Positions 26,379 through 33,758 of a stretch of 64,000 bases of DNA are shown here, piece after piece (within the stretch, counting starts at the first letter, position 1; each line of letters begins with the position of its first letter). The stretch is from Bradyrhizobium sp. Ai1a-2. GTDB taxonomy: Bacteria > Pseudomonadota > Alphaproteobacteria > Rhizobiales > Xanthobacteraceae. Made by a program: the position numbers and the translations under genes. The notes beneath the pieces were generated by a model. That model searched no databases. It was not told the DNA's origin and worked only from the letters and a program-made list of their open reading frames with translations. Location: contig NZ_AUEZ01000007.1 of assembly GCF_000426245.1 (NCBI RefSeq), positions 62,001-126,000 on the forward strand. The letters are read 5' to 3'.

Positions 26379-27211
26379 AACCCGCGCCTTTCGGCTATGA
26401 GCGTCCACGCGATCTGCCGGCAGCGCTTTCGCTGTTGGCCGAAGCCAATGGGTCGGCAAAGATCATCGCCGGCGGGCAATCGCTCGGTCCGATGCTGAAC
26501 CTGCGGCTGGTCCAGCCGGAACTTGTCGTCGACATCACCTGCCTTGCCGAGCTCAAGCAAGCCGAGCGACGCGGCGACGAACTCGTGCTGGGAGCCTGCA
26601 TCACGCACGCCGACATCGAGGATGGGCGAACGCCGGATGTGACGCGTGGCGCCATGCGGGGCGTCGCCGCCAATATTGCCTATCGGGCGGTGCGCAACCG
26701 CGGAACGATCGGCGGCTCGCTCGGCCATGCCGATCCTGCCGCGGATTGGGTCTCGGCGCTTGCGGCATTCGGCGCGCGGCTGACGCTGCGCAGCCTCGCG
26801 GGTGCGCGCACCGTCGCAATGGAAGATTTCATCCTTGGCGCGCTGGAATCCATTTTGCGTCCCGGCGAGATCGTCGAGAGCATCCATGTTCCGGCGCGGC
26901 CGGCATCGGCGCATTGGGGCTACGTCAAGAGCTGCCGCAAGACCGGCGAGTTCGCGCATGCGCTTAGCGCGGTGCTGATCGATCCGAGCGCCGGGACGGC
27001 GCGCGTGGTGATGGGCGCGATCGACACCGCGCCGATCGTGATCACCGATGCCGCGGAATTGTTCGGCGGGCGTATCGCCGGCGATTACCAGGAACGCTTT
27101 GACGCGCGGGTTGCCGACGCTCTGCTCCGCAAGGCAGGCATCGACAATGCCGCCGATCGACATATCCATGTGAGCGTGCTCAGGCGCGCCGTCCGCGAGG
27201 CGGCCGCATGA
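26375..27211 (+). CDS. Molybdenum hydroxylase FAD-binding (medium) subunit, cassette B
   Basis: A 278-residue FAD subunit with AGGQS at residues 32-36 and TIGGS at 111-115 (RNRGTIGGSLGHADPAADW). It overlaps both neighbours by ATGA-type junctions, at 26375 and at 27208. It transfers electrons between the iron-sulfur subunit and the external acceptor. It is about 15 residues shorter than the cassette A copy, mostly at the C-terminus. Confidence 0.93.
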   Translation: MKPAPFGYERPRDLPAALSLLAEANGSAKIIAGGQSLGPMLNLRLVQPELVVDITCLAELKQAERRGDELVLGACITHADIEDGRTPDVTRGAMRGVAANIAYRAVRNRGTIGGSLGHADPAADWVSALAAFGARLTLRSLAGARTVAMEDFILGALESILRPGEIVESIHVPARPASAHWGYVKSCRKTGEFAHALSAVLIDPSAGTARVVMGAIDTAPIVITDAAELFGGRIAGDYQERFDARVADALLRKAGIDNAADRHIHVSVLRRAVREAAA

Positions 27212-28413
27212 GCACGATCGCGCTCAACGTCAACCGACGTGCCGTGCAGGCTGTCGCAGAGCCGCGCACGAGCCTGGCCGACTTCGTCCGCGACAAGCTC
27301 GATCTGACCGGCACGCATCTTGGTTGCGAGCATGGCGTTTGCGGCGCCTGCACGGTGCTGCTCGACGGCGTGCCCGCGCGTTCATGCATCACCTATGCCG
27401 TGGCCTGCGAGGGCGCCGATATCACCACCATCGAGGGCCTCGATGACGACGACATCACGACCGAGCTTCGCGCCGCCTTCACGCGCGAGCATGCCCTGCA
27501 GTGCGGCTATTGCACGCCGGGCATGCTGGTCTCCGCGTGCGACCTGGTGTTGCGTCTGACTGCCGCCGACGAGCGCCAGATTCGCATCGGCCTGAGCGGC
27601 AATCTCTGCCGCTGCACCGGTTATGTCGGCATCGTGCGTGCGGTGCAGTCCGTGATCGAGGCACGGCGCGCCCGCAATATCGCGCCCGAACCGGACGGCG
27701 GCCGAAAGGTCCTGGGGCCGGCAGGCTCGGCGCGAAGCGGGCGGGAGGGCGCGAGCCAGCCGCCGCGGCCAATCGAGGCTGAACCCGCCTATGCATCCGA
27801 GGCGGCGGCAGCGCCGGCCGAGATACCGGACTTCACGCCGGCCAACAGGCTCGAGCGGGAGTTCGCGCTTGCGCACCCGCCAAAGGACGTCTTTGCGATG
27901 TTCGACGACATCGCCGCCGTTGCGGCGTGCTTACCGGGTGCGTCGTTAACGGCAACACCGAGCCCCGGGCGGGTTGAGGGCGCCATTCGCATCAAGCTTG
28001 GTCCGATCGCCGCGATCTTCCTGGGTACGGCCCGCATCGAGCGCGATGCCAACAACCTTTCTGGCCGCATCGTCGGCATAGGCTACGATCGACGCAGCCG
28101 GTCGGCGACGCAGGGCGAGATTCGTTACCAGTTGGCGCCGATCGAGGACGGTGCGGCGACCCGCGTCGATCTCTCCATCGGATACACGCTGACCGGAATG
28201 CTGGCGCAGGTCGGACGGCCCGGCTTGGTGCGCGACCTCGCCGAGCGGCTGATCGCGGAGTTTGCCGCCAATCTCGACCGCCGCATGTCGGGGGCGTCGT
28301 TGGGGCAGGGAGCTGCGACGGAGTTGCAGGGGTTGTCGATGATTTCAGGAGTCTTGCGCGCGCGCGTCGCGCGCTGGCTGGGTCGGCTCGTCAAACGAGA
28401 CGGAGCGGCGTGA
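27208..28413 (+). CDS. 2Fe-2S subunit fused to CoxG-like SRPBCC domain, cassette B
   Basis: A 401-residue fusion. Residues 1-152 are a complete CoxS-type ferredoxin: C40, C45, C48, C60 and C99, C102, C134, C136. Residues 152-213 are a Gly/Pro/Ala/Arg-rich linker. From about 214 to 360 a CoxG/SRPBCC domain begins at FALAHPPKDVFAMFDDIAAV and includes LPGASL, GAIRIKLGPI and TRVDLSIGYTLTG. The tail is amphipathic and Arg-rich (ARVARWLGRLVKR). CoxG proteins are separate membrane-linked factors in carbon monoxide dehydrogenase systems, thought to anchor the enzyme. Fusion would tie that role to the electron-transfer subunit. Confidence 0.92.
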   Translation: MSTIALNVNRRAVQAVAEPRTSLADFVRDKLDLTGTHLGCEHGVCGACTVLLDGVPARSCITYAVACEGADITTIEGLDDDDITTELRAAFTREHALQCGYCTPGMLVSACDLVLRLTAADERQIRIGLSGNLCRCTGYVGIVRAVQSVIEARRARNIAPEPDGGRKVLGPAGSARSGREGASQPPRPIEAEPAYASEAAAAPAEIPDFTPANRLEREFALAHPPKDVFAMFDDIAAVAACLPGASLTATPSPGRVEGAIRIKLGPIAAIFLGTARIERDANNLSGRIVGIGYDRRSRSATQGEIRYQLAPIEDGAATRVDLSIGYTLTGMLAQVGRPGLVRDLAERLIAEFAANLDRRMSGASLGQGAATELQGLSMISGVLRARVARWLGRLVKRDGAA

Positions 28414-28490
28414 TGGTTTGGCGTCTCCCCATGTCGCGGGGTGGCGAGGTTGGGACTGCGCGGAGATCAACAGAGGGATTGGAGAGCCAC

Positions 28491-29645
28491 ATGATGAGGA
28501 CTTCCAGGATTATGCCGGCAATTGCGCTGGCGGCGGTTTTGCTCGGTGGAGGGGCGAAGGCGCAAACCATCAAGATCGGCGTGAACGAACCGCTCACCGG
28601 CGCGTTCGCCGCGTCCGGCACCTATGTCGTCAACGGCGCCAAGATCGCCGCCGACGAGATCAACGCCAAGGGCGGCATTCTCGGCAAGAAGATCGAGCTC
28701 GTCATCGAGGACAACAAGAGCAATCCGACCGAAGCGGCCGCGGTCGCCGAGAAGCTGATCACGAGCGACAAGGTGCCGGTGCTGATGGGCGCCTGGGGCT
28801 CGAGCCTGACGCTCGCGGTGATGCCGAAGCTGATCGAGTATGAGACGCCGATGGTCGTCGAGACATCGTCGTCCAGCAAGATCACCACCACCGGCAATCC
28901 CTTCATCTTCCGCATCTCGCCGCCGTCGTCGGTCGAGGCCGCCGCCTTCAAGGGCATCGTCGACAAGCTCGCGTTGAAGAAGGTCGATTTCCTCGTCATC
29001 AACAACGACTGGGGCCGCGGCACGGCGGAAGATTTCAGCAAGATGATGAAGGAGAAGGGGATTGGCATCGGCCTGGTCGAGACCATGGACCAGGGTGCGC
29101 AGGATATGAGCGCGCAGCTCTCCAAGATCAAAAGCTCAGACTCCGAGACGGTCATCGTCACGACCGCGGTCGACCAGCTCACCTTGATCTTCAAGCAGGC
29201 CGCGGCGCTGGGCCTGAAGAAGCGCATCATCACCACTGGTGGTTCGCAGAATCCGGATCAGATCATCGCGCAGGCGGGCGCCGCGGCCAACGGCACCATG
29301 CACCTGACGACCTTCCTGCCCTGGTTTCCCGAGAAGACCCCGAACCCGGAAGCGACCAACTACTTCGTGTCGGAATGGAAGAAGCGCGGCTTCGACTTCG
29401 CCGGCTGCACCGAGAGTTTCCGCGGCTATGACGGCATCCGCACTGCGGCGGCCGCGATCGAGAAGGCTGGCAAGGCGGAGCCTGCGGCTATCAAGGCGGC
29501 GCTGTGGGACATCGACGTGAAGGGTTTGAACGGCGATATCGTATTCCGCAAATCCGGACCTGCAGGCAAGGAGAGCGGCCAGAGTCAGCCGAACGTCTAC
29601 CTGATCGAGATCAGCGACGGCAAGGTCGACATGAAGACGCTGTGA
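28491..29645 (+). CDS. Liv-type ABC transporter substrate-binding protein, cassette B
   Basis: A 384-residue periplasmic binding protein. Residues 1-24 are a Sec signal peptide ending GAKA|Q; IKIGVNEPLTGAFAASGTYV follows, and GGSQNPDQI and CTESFRGYDGIRTAA lie in the C-terminal lobe. GGAGAG precedes the ATG at 28491. It differs from the cassette A binding protein in using Sec rather than a Tat-like leader, and the two differ throughout, so different ligands are likely. It is 77 bases after the fused ferredoxin gene. Confidence 0.93.
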   Translation: MMRTSRIMPAIALAAVLLGGGAKAQTIKIGVNEPLTGAFAASGTYVVNGAKIAADEINAKGGILGKKIELVIEDNKSNPTEAAAVAEKLITSDKVPVLMGAWGSSLTLAVMPKLIEYETPMVVETSSSSKITTTGNPFIFRISPPSSVEAAAFKGIVDKLALKKVDFLVINNDWGRGTAEDFSKMMKEKGIGIGLVETMDQGAQDMSAQLSKIKSSDSETVIVTTAVDQLTLIFKQAAALGLKKRIITTGGSQNPDQIIAQAGAAANGTMHLTTFLPWFPEKTPNPEATNYFVSEWKKRGFDFAGCTESFRGYDGIRTAAAAIEKAGKAEPAAIKAALWDIDVKGLNGDIVFRKSGPAGKESGQSQPNVYLIEISDGKVDMKTL

Positions 29646-29675
29646 GGATGAGAATAGGCGGAGCCGCCCTTCGCT

Positions 29676-29793
29676 CCCTCTCCCGCAAGCGGGAGAGGGC
29701 TGGGGTGAGGGTGTCTCCGCATCGGGATTCCCCCAGTGGAGAGAACCCTCACCCGGCGTTTCGCGCCGACCTCTCCTGCAAGCGGGAGAGGTC
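29676..29793. repeat. Intergenic hairpin repeat element (CCCGC-AA-GCGGG type)
   Basis: Two related hairpins sit in the gap between binding protein and permease genes. The first has arms CCCTCTCCCGC and GCGGGAGAGGG (29676-29699) around AA; the second has GACCTCTCCTGC and GCGGGAGAGGTC (29768-29793), with one mismatch. Between them GGGGTGAGGGTG (from 29703) and ACCCTCACCC (from 29746) form an outer complementary pair. This is the form of the dispersed REP-like repeats common in Bradyrhizobium-group genomes. A related core occurs at 59595-59616 in this window. Confidence 0.8.
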
Positions 29794-29850
29794 GAGCTTG
29801 TGGATCGACCGCTTAAACCAACTCGCACCATCCCTTGGTACGGAGCCGTC

Positions 29851-30723
29851 TTGAGCGAATTTCTGCAACATCTGATCAACATGCTCGTCCTCGGCGGCAC
29901 CTATGCGCTGCTGGGGATCGGGCTGACCTTGATCTTCGGCATCATGAACGTGGTGAACTTCACGCACGGCGTGCTCTATACCTTCGGCGCCTACATCATG
30001 TTCATCGTGGTGCAACAGCTCGGGTTGAATTTCTTCCTTGCGCTGCCCGTTGCCGTGGTCGCGGGCTGGCTCCTGGGGGCGGTGATTGAACTGACCCTGC
30101 TGCGGCCGCTGCGCGGCTCCGATATCGACACCACCATGCTGGTGATGATCGGCGCCTGGATCGCGATGCAATCCGCGACGCTGTGGATCTGGGGCGGGGT
30201 CGCCAAATCGGTCGCGACGCCGTTTCCGGACGCGCCGCTTGTGCTGGGCCCCGTTTCGGTCTCCTGGCTGCGGCTGTTCGTTCTGGCGGCTGCAGCACTT
30301 CTGATCGTGGTGACATACCTGCTGATCAACCGCACCAAACTCGGCTGCGCGATGCGGGCGACGTTCCAGGACCAGGACACTGCGTCGCTGATGGGGGTCA
30401 ACGTTGATCTCATCTACACCTCGACCTTTGCGATCGGTTCGAGCCTGGCCGCCGCGGCTGGCGCGCTGCTCGGGCCGGTCTATGTGATCTTTCCACAGAT
30501 GGGCGATCTTGCCGCGGTCAAGGCGTTCGCGATCGTGATCCTCGGCGGGCTTGGCAACATCACCGGCGCGGTGATCGGCGGCTTCATCCTGGCATTGGCC
30601 GAGGAACTCGGCGCCGGCTACATCTCGTCGGGATACCGGGACGCGATGGGCTTCCTGATCATCATCGCGGTGCTGATCTTCAAGCCGACCGGCCTGTTCG
30701 CGCGCTCGGAGCGCGTCGGATGA
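29851..30723 (+). CDS. Liv-type ABC transporter permease, LivH-like, cassette B
   Basis: A 290-residue permease when started at TTG 29851, which has CGGAG ten bases upstream and gives the family-typical beginning SEFLQHLINMLVLGGTYALL. A GTG at 29800, whose ribosome site GGAGAGG is part of the repeat hairpin, would add 17 residues. NFTHGVLYTFGAY and ILGGLGNITGAVIGG are LivH hallmarks. Its stop overlaps the next permease start at 30720. Confidence 0.88.
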   Translation: MSEFLQHLINMLVLGGTYALLGIGLTLIFGIMNVVNFTHGVLYTFGAYIMFIVVQQLGLNFFLALPVAVVAGWLLGAVIELTLLRPLRGSDIDTTMLVMIGAWIAMQSATLWIWGGVAKSVATPFPDAPLVLGPVSVSWLRLFVLAAAALLIVVTYLLINRTKLGCAMRATFQDQDTASLMGVNVDLIYTSTFAIGSSLAAAAGALLGPVYVIFPQMGDLAAVKAFAIVILGGLGNITGAVIGGFILALAEELGAGYISSGYRDAMGFLIIIAVLIFKPTGLFARSERVG

Positions 30724-31763
30724 AGGCAGGGATCACCATCCTCACGGTCGCAGCCTTCGCATCCGTGCCGCTCTGGCTGCGCGATCCATATCTCCTGAAC
30801 GCGCTGATCACGACCGGCGTCTTCATCATCGCCGCGATGAGCCTCAATCTCCTGCTCGGGTTCACCGGCCAGCTCAGCCTCGGTCACATCGCATTCTTCG
30901 GCATCGGAGCTTATGTCAGCGCGCTGACCTCGCTTGGCTTCGATATCGGCTTTCCGGGCGGGTTCCGCCTGGTTCACGAACCATGGCCGCCGATCGCAGG
31001 ATTTGTGCTGGCGATTCTGATCGCAGGATTATGCGGCTATTTCGTCGGGCTGCTTTCCTTCCGCGTCCGTGGCGCCTATTTCGTCATCGTCACGATTTCC
31101 TTTGCGGAGGTCGTGCGGCTGGTGGCGCTGAACTGGGTGGAGCTGACGCAGGGACCGCTGGCGCTGACCAATATCCCGTCGATCGCGATCGGCCTGCCGG
31201 GTCTTGGCGAACTGACGCTGCGCACCAAGCTGCAGAACTATTATCTCGTGCTCGCGGTCGCGTTCGTTGCCTATCTCCTGATCGCGAGGCTCGTGCATTC
31301 CCATTTCGGCCGTGCCATGCGCGGGTTGATGGAAAACGAGACGCTGGCGGTGTCAGTCGGCATCGATGTGACCAGGACGCTCACGCTCGCCGCGGTCATT
31401 TCGGCTGCCATCGCCGGCGCGGCCGGCAGCCTCTATGCGCACTACATCCGGATCATCGATCCCGAGGTGTTCGCCTTCATCAACACGGTGACGATGGTGA
31501 TCATGGTCATCACCGGCGGCAAGGGCTCGCTGGCCGGACCTGTCGTCGGCGGCCTGATCTTCGGATTGCTTCCGGTCGTACTGCGTCCGATCATGGCGCC
31601 GGAAGCGCAATGGATCGCCTATGGCGGCGTGCTGATCGTGATCCTCTTCGTGTTGCCGCGCGGCATCGTTCCTTCGCTGGCGCAGCGGCTTGCGAAGCGG
31701 AAGCGCGAGGCGGCCACGGTGGCGCCGGTTGCCTTCTCCGAACGCGCCAAGGAGCCTGCGTGA
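30720..31763 (+). CDS. Liv-type ABC transporter permease, LivM-like, cassette B
   Basis: A 347-residue permease with MSLNLLLGFTGQLSLGHIAF, FRVRGAYFVIVTISFAEVVR and ITGGKGSLAGPVVGGLIFG, the LivM signatures. The C-terminus carries a basic cytoplasmic tail after the last helix. The final A of its TGA stop is the first base of the next ATG (31763), a one-base overlap. Confidence 0.94.
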   Translation: MKAGITILTVAAFASVPLWLRDPYLLNALITTGVFIIAAMSLNLLLGFTGQLSLGHIAFFGIGAYVSALTSLGFDIGFPGGFRLVHEPWPPIAGFVLAILIAGLCGYFVGLLSFRVRGAYFVIVTISFAEVVRLVALNWVELTQGPLALTNIPSIAIGLPGLGELTLRTKLQNYYLVLAVAFVAYLLIARLVHSHFGRAMRGLMENETLAVSVGIDVTRTLTLAAVISAAIAGAAGSLYAHYIRIIDPEVFAFINTVTMVIMVITGGKGSLAGPVVGGLIFGLLPVVLRPIMAPEAQWIAYGGVLIVILFVLPRGIVPSLAQRLAKRKREAATVAPVAFSERAKEPA

Positions 31764-32545
31764 TGACCTCGCGAGCGATCGCCTTGGATGTCGAGCAGGT
31801 CGCCGTTCGTTTCGGTGGGCTCGTCGCACTCTCGGACATGAACTTCACGGTGGGCGAGGGCGAGATCGTCAGCCTGATCGGTCCGAACGGGGCCGGCAAG
31901 ACCACCGCCTTCAACGTCATGACCGGTTTTTTGGACCCCGCCAATGGCAAAGTGAACTATCGCGGTACCACGCTCAACGGACTGAAGCCGCATCAGATTG
32001 CCGATCTCGGACTGATCCGCACGTTCCAACGAACCAGCGTTTTCCCGAACGATACAGTCTACGACAATCTCCTGATCGGACTGCACCGCCAGGGCAGGGT
32101 CGGATTGTTCGAAGCGATCCTCAGCCTGCCACGCGCCCGCGCCTCGGAGCGCCGGCTGCGCGAGCGCGCCGCCGAACTCCTGGAACGGGTCGGTCTCGCG
32201 CGTCGCGCTCACGATCTGGCGGGCTCGCTGTCCTATGGCGAGCAGCGCCTCGTCGGTGTGGCGCTGGCGCTGGCTGCAGAGCCATCGATGCTGCTGCTCG
32301 ACGAGCCGGTCTCCGGCATGAATGCGTCGGAGACACACGCGTTCGTCGAACTCATTCGCAATATCCGCGATCGCGGCGTTACAATCCTCTTGGTCGAGCA
32401 TGACATGCCGATGGTCATGAGCGTGTCGGATCGGATTGTGGTGTTGAACTACGGGAGGATCATCGCAGAGGGACCGCCGGACGTGATCCGGAACAATCCT
32501 GATGTCATCGAGGCATATCTCGGGCAGGGAGCGACGCGTGCTTGA
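31763..32545 (+). CDS. Liv-type ABC transporter ATPase, LivG-like, cassette B
   Basis: A 260-residue ATPase: Walker A GPNGAGKTT, LivG-style signature LSYGEQRLVGVALAL, Walker B MLLLDEPVSGM and switch LLVEHDM. The start at 31763 overlaps the LivM stop; longer upstream reading of this frame is an artefact. It overlaps the LivF-like gene by eight bases at 32538-32545. Confidence 0.95.
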   Translation: MTSRAIALDVEQVAVRFGGLVALSDMNFTVGEGEIVSLIGPNGAGKTTAFNVMTGFLDPANGKVNYRGTTLNGLKPHQIADLGLIRTFQRTSVFPNDTVYDNLLIGLHRQGRVGLFEAILSLPRARASERRLRERAAELLERVGLARRAHDLAGSLSYGEQRLVGVALALAAEPSMLLLDEPVSGMNASETHAFVELIRNIRDRGVTILLVEHDMPMVMSVSDRIVVLNYGRIIAEGPPDVIRNNPDVIEAYLGQGATRA

Positions 32546-33242
32546 GATCCGCGATATCGTCTGCGGCTATGGCGGCGTCACGGCGCTGCGCGGCATTTCG
32601 CTGCAGGTGAAGGCCGGTCAGCTCGTCGCCCTGATCGGCGCCAATGGCGCCGGCAAGAGCACCACGCTGCGCGCGATCTCCGGATTGGTACCGCTGCGTT
32701 CCGGACAGATGTTCTTTGACGGCAAGGATATCACCGCGGCGCGACCGCCGCGTGTGCTGGCGAGCGGGATCGCGCATTGCCCGGAAGGGAGGCGCGTGTT
32801 CCCGCACATGACGGTCGAGGAGAATCTCGAGATGGGCGCCTATCTGCGCAGCGACCCGAGGGGGATCGCCGCCGACCGCGACCGCATCTTCACCGAGTTT
32901 CCGCGCCTTGCCGAGCGACGATGGCAGGCGGCTGGTACCCTGTCGGGCGGCGAGCAACAGATGCTGGCGATCGGCAGGGCGCTGATGTCGCGGCCTCGCC
33001 TCATCATGTTTGACGAGCCGTCGCTGGGGCTCGCGCCCAACATTGTCGAGCGAACGTTTGCCATCATCTGCGGTATCCGCGATGCTGGCACGACTGTCTT
33101 GTTGGTGGAGCAGAACGCGTTTGCTGCGCTTGAGATGTGCGATCAGGCTTACCTCATCGAGAGCGGCCGCATCGTGCTGTCCGGCGTCGGCGCCGAGTTG
33201 ATCGCGAACGAGCATGTGCGGAAGGCGTATCTCGGTGGCTGA
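32538..33242 (+). CDS. Liv-type ABC transporter ATPase, LivF-like, cassette B
   Basis: A 234-residue ATPase with Walker A GANGAGKST, signature LSGGEQQMLAIGRAL, Walker B IMFDEPSLGL and LLVEQNAF. GTG at 32538 is chosen because it gives the LEIRDIVCGYG beginning usual for LivF. It overlaps the Rieske gene start at 33235. Confidence 0.94.
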   Translation: MLEIRDIVCGYGGVTALRGISLQVKAGQLVALIGANGAGKSTTLRAISGLVPLRSGQMFFDGKDITAARPPRVLASGIAHCPEGRRVFPHMTVEENLEMGAYLRSDPRGIAADRDRIFTEFPRLAERRWQAAGTLSGGEQQMLAIGRALMSRPRLIMFDEPSLGLAPNIVERTFAIICGIRDAGTTVLLVEQNAFAALEMCDQAYLIESGRIVLSGVGAELIANEHVRKAYLGG

Positions 33243-33597
33243 TCCGCCGCAGTCGTTCGGACGGTGGACGGCGATCTGTCCTGTGAGCCGGTTGATGGAA
33301 AAGACCTTCGTCTGCACCAGCATCGGCGGGAACGACCTGATGCTGATCTGGGACGGCGGCCGCGCGGTTGCTTGTGAGCGGGCGTGTCCGCACGAACAGG
33401 CCGATCTCAGTCGTGGACAGCTCTCCAACGGACGGCTGCTCTGTCCCCGTCATGCGGCGTCATTTGATCTCGACGACGGCAGCATCACCGCCGGCTGGCC
33501 AAGCCGGCCGTTGCGGATTTACCCGGTCCGGATCGCCGAGGAGCAGGTATGGATCGACGCCAAGGCTCTGCGGAATGCAGGATCCCCGCAGCCATGA
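33235..33597 (+). CDS. Rieske-type [2Fe-2S] ferredoxin, end of cassette B
   Basis: A 120-residue soluble Rieske protein. The cluster ligands are C51-x-H53 and C70-x-x-H73 (ACPHEQADLSRG ... LCPRHAASFDLDDG), with exactly 16 residues between the pairs. There is no disulfide-cysteine pair of the bc1 type and no signal peptide, which fits a ferredoxin partner of an oxygenase. The GTG start overlaps the LivF stop, so it is a real operon member. No oxygenase large subunit lies nearby; it may serve the molybdenum hydroxylase or a distant enzyme. Confidence 0.9.
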   Translation: MADPPQSFGRWTAICPVSRLMEKTFVCTSIGGNDLMLIWDGGRAVACERACPHEQADLSRGQLSNGRLLCPRHAASFDLDDGSITAGWPSRPLRIYPVRIAEEQVWIDAKALRNAGSPQP

Positions 33598-33758
33598 CTC
33601 TCCGCGTGCGACTTGGCCGGATAGCCAGACGAACCGTCACAAATCAGAATTGAGGATTTGCGAGAAAGGCACTGACCGATCTCGCGCACGGTCCTGCCAT
33701 TCCCTTGGATCCGTGGCGAGAGGCCGTCGCCAGGCGGTCGCGGAACTTCGAGCTGGAA

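Noticed and set aside
29676..29793. Rho-independent terminator or CRISPR repeat
   Set aside because: The hairpins lack T-runs and the operon continues through them; there are only two unequal copies without spacers, and the core matches a dispersed REP-like element.
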